Shown: one piece after another, positions 12,060 through 22,190 of the stretch
Layout: the number at the start of each line of letters is the position of its first letter
How positions within the stretch are numbered: the stretch's first letter is position 1
DNA from: Enoplolaimus lenunculus
Lineage: Eukaryota; Nematoda; Enoplea; Enoplida; Thoracostomopsidae
Direction: 5' to 3'
DNA length: 64,000 nt
Assembly (NCBI GenBank): GCA_030248215.1
Contig: JASANG010001203.1
Coordinates: forward strand, 1-64,000
Notes under the pieces: model-generated
Seen by the model: only the letters and a program-made list of their open reading frames with translations
What the model was told of the DNA's origin: nothing
Databases searched by the model: none
Position numbers and translations under genes: made by a program

Positions 12060-12187
12060 TTAATTAATATTTCCAAACCAAGCTTTGCATTTCTATATCA
12101 ATCACAGTTTAAAATGCCACATTGAATAAACTTTATATAAGTTGTTGATATATATTTTGTAAGGTAAAACGTCTGAGAATGTCAAGC

Positions 12188-12455
12188 CCTATTCACACGT
12201 GCAAGTTTTTGCCGCGAGAACTTGCAGCTGCAAATGACACGCAGAACTTGCATTTTTTCATCAGCCAATCAAAAAGCGGCTGTAATAAATTCAGTGAACT
12301 TGCATGATTGTTTACACATGTGAACAAAATTCTCAGCTATAATTTTTAATCTATATTTGCAGCTGCAAGTTTTTCGACCGGGATTTTGAAGAACACTTGC
12401 AAGTGCAAGTTGCAGCTGCAAGTTCTCGCATCAAAAACTTGTACATATGAATAGG
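12188..12455. mobile_element. TIR MITE (CCTATTCA...TGAATAGG), GCAGCTGCAAG arms
   Basis: CCTATTCACACGTGCAAG at the left and the reverse complement CCTATTCATATGTACAAG at the right. Both arms continue with GAGAACTTGCAGCTGCAA. It ends 108 bp before the first receptor-like ORF and so forms part of that gene's upstream region. Confidence 0.8.
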
Positions 12456-12563
12456 ACATAATGCATTTCGTTGGCGTTTGAAACATAGATTAAAAACAAT
12501 TCTAGCAACGATTTCAAGCAATCATCAAACGTGAACTTTTTACAGTTTTATTAACTCAGACTC

Positions 12564-13895
12564 ATGAATTGTACGTTGAATTTAATGTTTGAGCGAACAG
12601 CATCCCCACCGTGCACTTTCTCGTGTGGCTGGGATCATGTTCTCGGTGTTAGCACTTGCGCGAAACCAGGGATTACAGCTGAAATTTATGAATTTTTTGC
12701 CAAACAACTCAATTGCACCATTCATCTTACTGATACAAGTGGTCATGTAACTTTAGCTGATTTTCGGCAACTTGCTTTACGTGGACAAGTAGAAATGTCA
12801 ACTCCGTCATACAATATAGAATTTGATCGACTTAAAGAGTACACGTACGTTTTTCCACCAATGCAATATATTTATCGAATTGTATTGGTTCATCCGTATT
12901 CATTCACACCTGATATTCAACTCGGTCGGCCTTTCAAAGCAGAAATATGGAGATTTGGCATCGCAACAGTATTATTGATAGTTTTGTTAATTGTTGTTTC
13001 AGCCATTATTGCGGAGAATGACCAGCAAACGATTCGATCGGTACTATTCCTATTCGTCGATGTATGGTTTCAGTTACATTTTGGTATTCGAAAATCGTTC
13101 GCAAACACTTCGAACACCGTCCGACAGCTGGTGCAACGAACAGTGTTGTTTTGGAGCTTTGGAGCATTTTTTAGCCTTCGGCTGTATCGCGTCAATTACG
13201 TTGCTCGTTGTACACCGTCTGTTTTAGCGTTTAGCCGTGATTTTTCAAGCGTCGAACAACTGGCGAACACGTTATCTGACCACTGTTGCGCTAGTACCGA
13301 TCAAACAGCTGATTTTCAGCAAACAAAGCGCTATTATGACGTCGTCGCGGTGAATAAACGCTACGCAGACTATCTTTGGTTGTTAAGATGACCTACGCTG
13401 GCGGCTGTTCTGGCTAAATATTCTGTTAAACAACTTGGGACGTATTCTAACGCGCTAATGTATACCGCAGCAAATCCAGGAACTATACTGATTGGTTTAA
13501 CTGACTCTGACGTAGTTGAAGTTGTTAATCGTAATCGTCATCTTGTGCCAGTTTTGCTTGGAGATATGTCGGTACCTGGTTTTCGATCGATCCTTTTGCC
13601 TAAAAATTTAACCTCAATCGCAACCAAACTTAAACTTGATCATATTTCGACATTTTTTAAAAAATTCGGTTTTTGGGATCGGATAATGAACAAATATGAA
13701 ATGAATAGTGTACAACTGAACTTAAACGCGTTAAACGTATCATACTCTATTCGACAGCTGACTGCAGTTTTAATGAAGAAAATACTGTTGCCTTGGATTG
13801 CATGCGTTTTTGTTGCAATTACTGCGTTCGTCACGGAATATTTTGCTGTCGGAGTTAGCGTGTTTGCACTATACAGCCGTGGTATAATTGTTTAA
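12564..13895 (+). pseudogene. Ionotropic-receptor-like channel, interrupted by one in-frame TGA
   Basis: Paralogue of the intact gene at 16761-18104; similarity runs over the whole length, starting MNCTLNLMFERT and continuing past the stop. Ligand-gated cation-channel architecture is visible: ligand-binding half S1 (KPGITAEIYEFFA), first membrane segment at about residues 132-152, pore-region DVWFQLHFG, third segment FFSLRLYRVNYVARCTPSVLAF (the SYTANLAAF position of glutamate receptors), S2 half, and a C-terminal membrane segment. A TGA at 13389-13391 separates YLWLLR from the conserved VLAKYS block. The frame is the same on both sides and there is no length change relative to the paralogue. 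This is probably a young pseudogene; an assembly error or readthrough is possible. No intron is seen; an acceptor-like TTTTTACAG lies just upstream of the ATG, so an earlier exon may exist. Confidence 0.75.
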
Positions 13896-13915
13896 TACAC
13901 AATGGCAGCTTTGTA

Positions 13916-14122
13916 CACTGCAAAAAATGGTTAGTCAAATTGAATCTCTCCGAAATAGGCTTTTCCTGACTACACAAACTGAGTCAAATTCGACTCAGCC
14001 AGAGTCGAATTGAACTCACCCTAATTGCTCAGTGAGTCGAATTTGACTCAGTTTGTGTAGGCGCGAAAAGCCTATTTCGGTGAGAGTCTCACAGTCAGTT
14101 TGACTCACTATTTTTCGCAGTG
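13916..14122. mobile_element. Palindromic TA-flanked MITE (CACTGCAAAAAATGG ends)
   Basis: TA|CACTGCAAAAAATGG at the left, TTTTTCGCAGTG|TA at the right. The arms include AGAGTCAAATTCGACTC and CCGAAATAGGCTTTTC words in inverted pairs. It begins 21 bp after the stop codon of the receptor-like gene and may lie in its 3' UTR. Other copies: 53998-54217 and 60501-60709. Confidence 0.88.
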
Positions 14123-14260
14123 TAAAAATATATAACGAATTGGTGATATTGTTTTGTTTTTAAAGTGATCGACGTTGTATATTTAGTATTAGAGATAAAC
14201 ATAGTTTGGCTATCAATTATTTCCCGATTCAAACTTTAACGCTAAGTTTTTATAAATGTG

Positions 14261-14503
14261 GGCCCATGTAAAGATCAGGCGCGAACGTTCTTCGTGGAAC
14301 TAGAAAAGAGTAAGATTAGCTTTAGATTAATTTTTTGGTCGGCTTAGGCTTTAAACTAATTTTTATGTTTGGCTTAAACGTAGGCTCAGGCTTAGGTTTA
14401 GGAATATGCTTATTCTTACGCTTAAATTTAGGTTTATGCTTAAACTTTAAGGCTTAGGAATATGCTTATAATACTGTTCCGCCTCTGTTTTTTTACATTG
14501 GCC
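14261..14503. mobile_element. TTAGGC MITE, expanded copy
   Basis: GGCCCATGTAAAGATCAGG at the left, CCTCTGTTTTTTTACATTGG at the right. The interior is about 50 bp longer than other copies through extra TTTAGGCTTA-type units. Confidence 0.85.
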
Positions 14504-14696
14504 ATAAATGTGTAAAGTTAAATAATTTTCGCAAGTTCGGCAACTCAAAAATATATAACAGATTTTATACACACAAACATTCGCGATTTGTCAGTTTAAA
14601 TTAAAATTCTCGTTGCTGATACCTTTTTTGCATTGATTTATGCTACAAAAAATTTATACAAATTGTTGATAAAGCTATGTGGTAATGGCTGATTGG

Positions 14697-15013
14697 ATGT
14701 ATGGCAATTTTTTTCATTTATATACACTTACCATGTCCACTTATGTCGACAAGGTGCAAGCGATTCCACAAAATCTTCATGAAGTGCACACAAATCGATT
14801 TCAGAGTACTGGAAACTGGCAGCGAAGTTGAACTTCTTGAATTTGCTTTCATGTACGGAACAGTGAAAGCAAATTCAAGAAGTTCAATTTCGCTGCCAGA
14901 TTCCAGTACTCTAAAATCCATTTCTGTACACTTCATGAAGATTTTGGGCAATTGCTTGCACCTTGTCGGCATATGTTCACAAAGTGTATATAAACAAAAA
15001 AATTGCCATACAT
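14697..15013. repeat. 317-bp near-perfect inverted repeat (hairpin)
   Basis: The two arms (about 14697-14855 and 14857-15013) are reverse complements with few mismatches, starting ATGTATGGCAATTTTTTT and ending in its complement, with almost no spacer. Each strand therefore has a similar open frame, an artefact of the palindrome. It looks like a recently inserted foldback element or a hairpin-RNA locus; no target duplication is clear. Confidence 0.9.
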
Positions 15014-15051
15014 GTTCACATATATCGGTATAAGAAGTTGTTTCAATGATC

Positions 15052-15111
15052 GGCCCATGTAAAGATCAGTGGCAAAATGTTTTTCTGTGGGACAAGAAAA
15101 GAGTAAGCTTA
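15052..15111. mobile_element. Truncated TTAGGC MITE, cut at its internal TTAA
   Basis: CGGCCCATGTAAAGATCAGT through GAGTAAGCTTAA matches the first 60 bp of the family. The sequence then passes directly into the TTAA-type element at 15113. The expected remainder is not found on the far side. Confidence 0.75.
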
Positions 15112-15112
15112 A

Positions 15113-15375
15113 CCCTTTCGCTCATAGAGTATACTATGAGCAACTAAATATAATAATGTACGAGCAATGCACACACTGTGATCAGTGTTTAACATTTATA
15201 ACATATACGCACAGTGTTAAATCTCCACAAGACGTGAAAGCCCCCTCGGGCTTGAGCGTCAAGCTCCTATAGCTCAGTGGCCATCGTAAACGTCTCCAAC
15301 CCGCGAAACTGGGGTTCGCATCTCACCTTTAAATAACATCTCTTGTGAAATTACAAATATTCATGTGAGAAGGGG
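15113..15375 (+). mobile_element. TTAA-type (piggyBac-like) MITE with tRNA-like sequence
   Basis: TTAA|CCCTTTCGCTCATAGAG at the left, CATGTGAGAAGGGG at the right. Inside, 15263-15328 resembles a tRNA: A-box-like TAGCTCAGTGGCCATCG, B-box-like GGGGTTCGCATCTC. It is preceded by the family's GACGTGAAAGCCCCCTCGGG word. Confidence 0.8.
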
Positions 15376-15406
15376 TAATGAAAAAATTCTTACTGAGTAT
15401 CTATAA

Positions 15407-15506
15407 CCCTTTCGCTCATAGAGTATACTATGAGCAACTAAATATAATATATAATGTACGAGCAATACACACACACTGTGAGCAGTTTTTAACATTTGTA
15501 ACATAG
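15407..15506. mobile_element. Truncated TTAA-type element
   Basis: Repeats the first 100 bp of the element at 15113 (CCCTTTCGCTCATAGAG, then ATGTACGAGCAAT). It is cut off at 15507, where the CTGTCCCA-array MITE starts. Confidence 0.8.
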
Positions 15507-15992
15507 GCTCATGTTACTATAAAGGCCGTCCCAATTTCCCGGGACAGAAATATACCCGGAGTGCACACTTATGCCCTCCTGATTACATCTGTCCCAACTG
15601 TCTCAGCTGTCCCATCTGTCCCAACTGTCTCAGCTGTCCCATCTGTCCCAACTGTCCCATCTGTCCCAGCTGTCGCATCTTTCCCAACCGTCCCATCTGT
15701 CCCATCGATCCATCTCTCCCAACTGTCCCAGCTGTCCCATCTGTCCCAACTGTCCCATCGATCCATCTGTCCCAACTGTCCCATCTGTCCCAACTGTCCC
15801 ATCTGTCCAAACTGTCCCATCTGTCCAACCCGTCCCATTTGTCCCAACTCTCTCATCTGTCCCATCTGTCCCATCTGTCCCAACTGTCCCATCTGTCACA
15901 CTGTCTCATCTGTCCCAATTATATTTTTTGTATGTACTCCTGGTACATTTCTGTTCCGGGAAAATGGGTCGGCCTTTAGGGTAACATTGGCC
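15507..15992. mobile_element. MITE carrying a CTGTCCCAA minisatellite
   Basis: The ends are inverted: GCTCATGTTACTATAAAGGC at the left, GGGTAACATTGGCC at the right. The inner arms share CCGGGACAGAAATRTACC and its complement. Between them, 15585-15925 is an array of YTGTCCCAW/CATCTGTCCC units of 9-18 bp, open in several frames on both strands. The outer GGCC.ATGTTAC resembles the TTAGGC MITEs. Another copy is at 33389-33719. Confidence 0.85.
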
Positions 15993-16254
15993 TCAGTGTA
16001 AATAGATGCCTAAAAGATTGCAGGACTGCGTTTTACCTGAAATGTGCATTATAATTATTTGTCAATAATGGTCATATAAACTTATATTGCAGAAGCAAAC
16101 AGCGTTATAAAAGCATTTTTTAGATTAAGGATAGTGTATCAAAGTTGCAATTATATATCAGGTTACATTTTGGCTCATGTTTACACAACGGAATGACTGT
16201 TTTCAAGATTGCAAAATCGGGTACATAGTGGTATTGTCGATTAACTTCGCTTCT

Positions 16255-16470
16255 ACTAGTTTCAAGCTTTAAAGCGGATGTACAACCATACCAATTGGTG
16301 GAAAATACAGTTGCCGCACTCGGATTGTGTGTTGTTGCCTAGTAGGTAACGTGGGCATATAAGCTTAAACTTCTTCACGCTTTAAGCGGATATCCAACAA
16401 AATCATTGTTGGCAATACAGTTCGTTGCTCCACTCGTTCTGTCTGTTGTTGCCTAGTAAGTTAGGGTCTA
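16255..16470. repeat. Degenerate direct duplication, ~115-bp units
   Basis: Two head-to-tail copies share TTTAAAGCGGAT/TTTAAGCGGAT, an AATACAGTT word and TGTTGTTGCCTAGTA. No function is evident. Confidence 0.6.
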
Positions 16471-16547
16471 CTAAAGATAATACAACCTAAAGGTCGATTT
16501 GAAACTTAACTTTTTAGCGGCTCTGCAACTTAAACAATAAAAGTTTC

Positions 16548-16741
16548 GGCCAATGTAAATAAAAAGGGCCAGAAGAAGTAGTATAAACATATTCATAAGC
16601 CTAAGCCTAAGCCTAAATGTAAGCTGAAGAATAAGCATATTCTTAAGTCTAAGCCAGGCAAAAAAAAATTAGTCTAAAGCTTAAGCTTACTCTATTCTAG
16701 TCGCACAGAAAAACGTTCGGTCCCTGATCTTTACATGGGTC
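16548..16741. mobile_element. TTAGGC MITE just upstream of the receptor gene
   Basis: GGCCAATGTAAATAAAAAGG at the left; GATCTTTACATGGGTC at the right. The interior has CCTAAGCCTAAGCCTAA. It ends about 20 bp before the receptor ORF start at 16761, so the gene's promoter or first intron must overlap or lie behind this insertion. Confidence 0.85.
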
Positions 16742-16760
16742 AAAGTTTCGATCAACTTTG

Positions 16761-18104
16761 ATGCAATTATATATATTAATTACAGTTATGAATTGCACAT
16801 TGAATTTAATGTTTGAGCGAACTCCGTCGCCCCCGTGGTCTTTTAGATGCGGATGGAATCATCTGCTTGGCGTCAATAAATGCCATAAACCAGGTATTGT
16901 GGTTGAAATTTATGAATTTTTTGCCGACCAACTAAACTGTTCAATGAAAATTATTGACTCAAGCGATCATACAACTTTAGGCGACTTTCGACAATTTGTG
17001 CGAACTCAACAGCTCACAATGTCAAGTCCTGATTACTCAGTTCGTTACAATCGGTTGCGTGAATTTTCGTTCATTTTTCCACCAATGGAGTACAATTATC
17101 GCGTTGTATTAATTAATCCGTATCCGTTTCAGCCGGACATTCATTTACTTCAACAATTTAAACCCGCGATTTGGCTTGCTGGCATTGCTACAGTAATGCT
17201 ACTTATAGCGTTAAATGTGATTTGGACAAAATTAATTATTCAAACACAGTACACTTCAAAACGCTTACTGTTACTTCACTGTTTAGATGTGTGGTTTAAA
17301 TTACATTTTGGAACCCGAAAACGGTTCACTGATGCTACGCCATTAATAGTCCAACAGCTGTTCAATCGAACGGTATTTTTTTCAAGCATTGCAGCGTTTT
17401 TTACACTTCGATTGTATCGTATCGTCTACGTCGCTAGCTATACGCCGTCTGTTTTAGCGTTCAGTCGTGATTTTTCAAGTGTCGAACGTTTAGCGAAAAC
17501 ACTCTCTGCGCATTGTTGTCGTCCAATCGATGACCACACAACAGACAAATTTGACCAATCAAATTGGTATTACGATGTGGTTACTGTCAATAAATTGTTC
17601 TCCGATTTTATTTGGTTAACAACCAGATCGAAACTGTCCGATGTCCTGGCAAAATATTCGATTCGAGAACTTGGAACATTCCACAACGCTGCAATGTACA
17701 CCGTTAAACATCCAGGAACGGTGCTCATCGGATTAACCGATGCCGATGTCGTTCGAATTATCAACCGGCATTCTCATGTTGTTTCAGTACTGCTTGGTGA
17801 TATGTCAGTGCCTGGATTTCGATCAATGTTGTTGCCTCGTAATTCAACTTCGTTCTCGACTAAACTTAAGCTTGATCGTATTTCGACAACTTTTAGAAAA
17901 TTTGGATTTTTAAAGCGACTCAAGCTTAAGTACGAAACCAATACTGTACGATCGAACACTAACGCTTTGACGGTTTCTTATAATCTTCAACGCCACACCA
18001 TAGTCATGCTTAAAAGAGTACTCATTCCATGCATTGCATGCTTTTCTAGCGTATCTTTTGTACTTGTAGTTGAATACTTTAGTCGTAGATTTACTTCGGG
18101 TTGA
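16761..18104 (+). CDS. Ionotropic receptor-like ligand-gated channel (short, no amino-terminal domain)
   Basis: About 447 residues in a single open exon. Layout: S1 ligand-binding half from about residue 12 to 130 (LNLMFERTPSPPW, KPGIVVEIYEFF, FPPMEYNYRVVLI), M1 at about 138-157, re-entrant pore region LDVWFKLHFG at about 175-184, M3 at about 204-228 followed by SYTPSVLAF, which sits where glutamate receptors have SYTANLAAF, S2 half to about 410, and M4 near the C-terminus (about 413-438). The large amino-terminal domain of classic glutamate receptors is absent, as in divergent ionotropic receptors. ATG 16761 gives a weakly hydrophobic N-terminus; ATG 16788, just after an acceptor-like AATTACAG, would start at the conserved MNCTLNL, so an upstream signal-peptide exon is possible. 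Likely a plasma-membrane chemosensory or other ligand-gated cation channel; the ligand is unknown. Confidence 0.82.
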   Translation: MQLYILITVMNCTLNLMFERTPSPPWSFRCGWNHLLGVNKCHKPGIVVEIYEFFADQLNCSMKIIDSSDHTTLGDFRQFVRTQQLTMSSPDYSVRYNRLREFSFIFPPMEYNYRVVLINPYPFQPDIHLLQQFKPAIWLAGIATVMLLIALNVIWTKLIIQTQYTSKRLLLLHCLDVWFKLHFGTRKRFTDATPLIVQQLFNRTVFFSSIAAFFTLRLYRIVYVASYTPSVLAFSRDFSSVERLAKTLSAHCCRPIDDHTTDKFDQSNWYYDVVTVNKLFSDFIWLTTRSKLSDVLAKYSIRELGTFHNAAMYTVKHPGTVLIGLTDADVVRIINRHSHVVSVLLGDMSVPGFRSMLLPRNSTSFSTKLKLDRISTTFRKFGFLKRLKLKYETNTVRSNTNALTVSYNLQRHTIVMLKRVLIPCIACFSSVSFVLVVEYFSRRFTSG

Positions 18105-18802
18105 ACTTTTAAGCGTTGCGCTTTTACTCGTTGCGCTCCTACGAACGCCACCGCGCGCCTTTGGACGCCACCGAATATATTTTGCCTATGTTTTTGTTGT
18201 TGCAACGCATAGCGGCGTTCAGCGGTGTCCGACAGAGTAAACTATAGCGTAACACTAACACTTTCACACTTGATTGTTTTCGATTTCATTTTTGATTAAT
18301 TTTTTAGCAGATTCAAAATAAATATATCAGATTTGAAAAATGCTTTTATCACCGTTTGCGTGTAAGTGTTCGCTACACCTACTTGTCGTCCGGGGCCGTC
18401 CGTCACCGTCCGGCACCGTGCGTCCACAGCGTCCGACACTACACGGCAGTGTACGTGAGTTATTTGCGTATGATAACGCACGGTGATGAATGGCACCGTA
18501 CGGGTGACGGACGATGATGGAGGGAGCCGGACGGGTGAAGGACAGTGTCGGACAGCGCCGGGCGTTTGAAGGACGGTGACGGACGAGTAACGGACGGTGA
18601 CGGATGGCACCGTATGGGTGACGGTCGGTTCCGGATGAGTGATGGACGGCGCCGGACGTCCACAAAAGTATAGTGCAACCCTAAGAGCTGTAGGCGACAG
18701 AGCATTGTGTGTCTATTTATTTCGGTTGCACCGAATGCGTTCAGTTTCGTACAGCATAAATGTGAAAACGAGTTAAACTTGAGGTAGAATCTCTATATTT
18801 AT

Positions 18803-19145
18803 CAGGGTGCAACCGGAGGTGAAAAATACCGGAGCCGGAGGTTAACTTAACATCGCAACTAGGTAGTAAAAATGATGGTAAATTACTTAATTTTAGCCAA
18901 TATCTGCAATATGTTTTAAGTTGTTTGGTTTTACTGTAATTTTTTACGAAATTTTGAAAATTCTTTCCTGAAAATTGTGACGAAAGTAAAACCCAACCGC
19001 GCTAAACAGATAAATTTTGAAAAATTATGCAAAATTTCACTACAGAAATTGCCGGAACCTCCGGCAAAAAATCTACCGAAGCCCGAACCGGTGGTGGATT
19101 TTCTGCCGGAGCCGGAGCCAGAGGCAGACCCCCGGTTGTACCCTG
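18803..19145. mobile_element. hAT-type MITE (CAGGGTGCAACCGG ends)
   Basis: CAGGGTGCAACCGGAG at the left and CCCCGGTTGTACCCTG at the right. The interior is made of alternating CCGGAGCCGGAG/CCGGCAAAAA words. Same family as 42342-42751, which has an 8-bp target duplication; here the flanking 8-mers do not match. Confidence 0.75.
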
Positions 19146-20685
19146 ATGTTTTATTTTATTCTGTATTCTATATTTAGCTTTTAGAAAAAAGCTCATTAAA
19201 GATAATTAATGTTTTTTATTGTCAACCGCAGGCGTACCTATAATTGCAGTTCAAATATAAAGCGTGAATGACTGTGAAACTCTTCCAATTCGTACCGGGG
19301 CTAAAAATAAACAGCATTACCGTTATTTTTCACTGTTTATGTAAAAACATTTGGTTTCGAAAACAAACACAAGTAATGTATACGTCAAATTTTCAACACA
19401 AAAATCCAAGTAACAAAAATACAAATTGTGAGAACCGAGTAACATTTTTAAACTGTTCCTTGTATTGTCGTCAGAGTCGATAACAACTAAATTCTAGCGC
19501 AAGCAGTAAGGTATTTTAAAATTATTACTGACTACTTACGTTGTACACATATCCATTTTGGCCAACACTGCATTTTAGTTATAAAATTAAATCATTACAT
19601 CATTTTTGTGAGATAATTTTAACTCACTTTCGGTTCTGGTTTAGTTTTTTAAAACTCAAATGCGAGGTTAAACAACGCAGGATAATAAGCCCTCAAACAA
19701 AAAATTGTATCGATATTGTTCAACGATTCCTGAGATCTTCACCGGACAGACATCCAGTTTTCGACCCCACAGTACAAAACATAAAACGCTTCGAGAAACT
19801 CACAGCGGCACTCGGCACAATGATGAAAGCAAAAACAGGATAGTTTGTTACCAAAATAACCGAAACGGATCATGAAGTAGAAGATTCAGATGTTTTATTG
19901 TTCTACAAACGCTACTGAGGCATAAAATATTTACCGCACTTTCGACAATTTTAAAAAAGTGCGGATACACCGATATTTTTAAGATTTTCGGTTTTTGTAA
20001 TTTATTTTTCAGATGGAACAATTGTAGCATATCTGTATTGAAAAATAACGATACATACATAATTAAGAACTAATTCTGAGCATAAAAATAACGGAATTCT
20101 GGTATTTTTATAGCGGAAACGGACATCTGGTTACACCCTGCTTACGTTCCCCTTTTTATTTGGGCCACTAGGTACATTATAGCTGAGCAGCTACCGAACG
20201 GAACGTGGAAAAACTATGTCCAGAAGAATATGCAGATATACATACGGACTCCTGTTATTGAATGTCTAAGTTTTTCAGTGGTTAGGTTCGGCACTTTTTT
20301 TAAAGCGTTTCTGTTTTTCGTTTGGGTCCATGCCATATTGCTCCGTTTACAGAGAAACCGAAAACATTTTACTGATCAAACATGAACCAAAAATGAATTC
20401 AGATATGATTAATTCGCCATCGATATAAGGCTACAAAACACGAGAATTAAGCAACTGCGCATTACAGTTGGAAACCCACCGTGTCCAAATTTCCCAGTTG
20501 ATTTTAGATACTGAAATCTCATGTCAGAATACAAAGATGTGCAGAAGTTCTGGGATCCTTCCGAAAATATTCTGGCCGATGTATAAAACAGGGCCGGCCG
20601 TAACAGCAGTATATATAAACATATTCCTAAACCAAGCCTATGTTTAGGCTCAAGCTTGAGAACGAGCTTACACCTAGCCCATGAC

Positions 20686-21543
20686 GACCCATGTAAATGA
20701 TCAGGAGCGGAACGTTTTCTGTGGAACTAGAAAAGAGTAAGCTTAAGCTTTAGACTAATTTTTTGCTTGGCTTAGGCTTAGGAATATGCTCATTCTTACG
20801 CTTAGGCTTAGGCTTATGCGGGGTTCACGTTATAACCGGGGCAGCTTGGGACACGTTTTGTCCCTATTAGACTATTGGGTCACATTTTGTCTGCTTGTAG
20901 ACCCCATATCGTATTCAAAAATTTGTATTTGTCTGCTAATATCATGTGAAGGTCACCTTTTGTCATTCAATATCATATGATATTGGAGGTGTTGTCTGAG
21001 AATATCATATGATATATTTTCAAATGTCTGCATAGTTGAGGTAACATACCCAAATTGTCCGGTTGAATATCATATGATACTAGAATTTGAAATTTGAATT
21101 TTTGAATTATGAAGCTGTGGTTTTAAGCGATTTTGTGTCGGATACGATTTGCAGGCATGCATTTGGTATTTAAAGCACGTTTGTGCCTCTGCCGTCTAAC
21201 TTTTCATTCATTTATTAGTACCCAAAGGTTACACTGTCCCGCTGAATATCATATGATATTCGTTAAAATTTTGGAATATCATATGATATTCGTATAAATG
21301 TCCGACAGTGTCACGTGACATACCGTCCCTTGTACACATTGATCAGTTGAGAGCGGTGGTTTGTAAGCTAATGTCATATGACATTCGAGTTTTGTCTGTT
21401 GACCAGATATAAGTGCCCAAATTTTAACGTTGACGTCAAATCAACATGGGACAAACCGTGTCCCGCCTGCCCCGGTTATAATGTGAACCCCGCATTAAAA
21501 ATATGCTTAAAATACTGTTCCGCCCCTATTCTGTACATTGGCC
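20686..21543. mobile_element. TTAGGC MITE split by a Harbinger-type element
   Basis: GACCCATGTAAATGATCAGG at the left and CCCCTATTCTGTACATTGG at the right are the family ends. The interior is interrupted at a TTA by the 678-bp element 20817-21494. An inverted partial copy follows at once (21544-21635, ending CTTCACATTGGCC), and another partial lies at about 20588-20680. Confidence 0.85.
20817..21494. mobile_element. Harbinger-type MITE with repeated CATATG palindromes (element A)
   Basis: TTA|TGCGGGGTTCACGTTATAAC at the left and GTTATAATGTGAACCCCGCA|TTA at the right: about 45-bp terminal inverted repeats with a 3-bp TTA duplication, as in PIF/Harbinger. The interior has no transposase but at least seven short palindromes: at 20968-20985, 21002-21015, 21067-21080 (one mismatch), 21244-21261, 21274-21291, 21309-21320 and 21370-21385. 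Most are AATATCATATGATATT or close variants; two are TGTCACGTGACA and AATGTCATATGACATT. Sibling: 34545-35056. Confidence 0.88.
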
Positions 21544-22190
21544 CCTAAGCCTAAGCAAAAAATTAATCTATGGCTTAAAGCTTACTTATTGCAGTCCCGC
21601 AGAAAAACGTTCCACCCCTGATCTTCACATTGGCCAATTTATTTCACCACATTAGCTAACCTGTTGAACTGGCTACTTAAATACCAAAGAACACAACTTT
21701 CATGTTTGCCGAATTTTTGAATGTTCCCAAGGTATATCAGTTTTATTGCCAATAATTCTAACGATCATAAACAAAAGTGAAAAGCGCAAATACAACTGGT
21801 ACAACTTTTAATCAACGACGAATCAAGCGCCGTAGATTCAAACTGCTCTTCGGCGAACCGACAACGTTTACTTTGCCATTTATATCCGAAATTCTGCGTC
21901 CTATAACACTAAGACAAAATGTACATATACAACTCTGCAATTTTAATTTGCGAATTAAATACGTGAATAGAATCAGAGTAGAAAATGGCCGAAAATCAGT
22001 ATACTATTGTTAGAGCAAGGACTAAAGCAATGATACGTAGTTAAAATCATTAATTTAAAGCTCTATTATGTAATTTTCTGAACTAATTTAAGACTTTCGA
22101 ACAAAACTCAACAGCGAAATCTTAAAAAAATAACCTCGAAACATACACCAAACTTGTAAAAATACTCTACGAATTTCCAGCTAATCGAAA

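Larger units (their letters stand above)
18105..22190. other. Intergenic repeat cluster
   Basis: No gene recognised between the receptor gene and nibrin's stop. Besides the elements listed separately it holds a GC-rich block at about 18368-18665 made of ACGG(T/A)GACGG-type words, followed by GTGCAACCCTAAGAG near 18674; both resemble the repeat at 38688-38790. At 19840-20140 there is sequence related to the hAT-type MITEs, ending GGTTACACCCTGC. Open frames here are antisense to low-complexity repeats. Confidence 0.5.

Noticed and set aside
14701-15033. Overlapping coding genes on both strands
   Set aside because: Both frames are mirror images created by the hairpin.
15585-15925. CRISPR-like array
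   Set aside because: Units are short, contiguous and degenerate without unique spacers, and the DNA is from an animal.
15583-16001. Protein-coding gene made of WDRWDSWDRW or CPICPNCPIC repeats
   Set aside because: The frames follow the CTGTCCCAA minisatellite inside a MITE and are open on both strands; no start, splice or family support.
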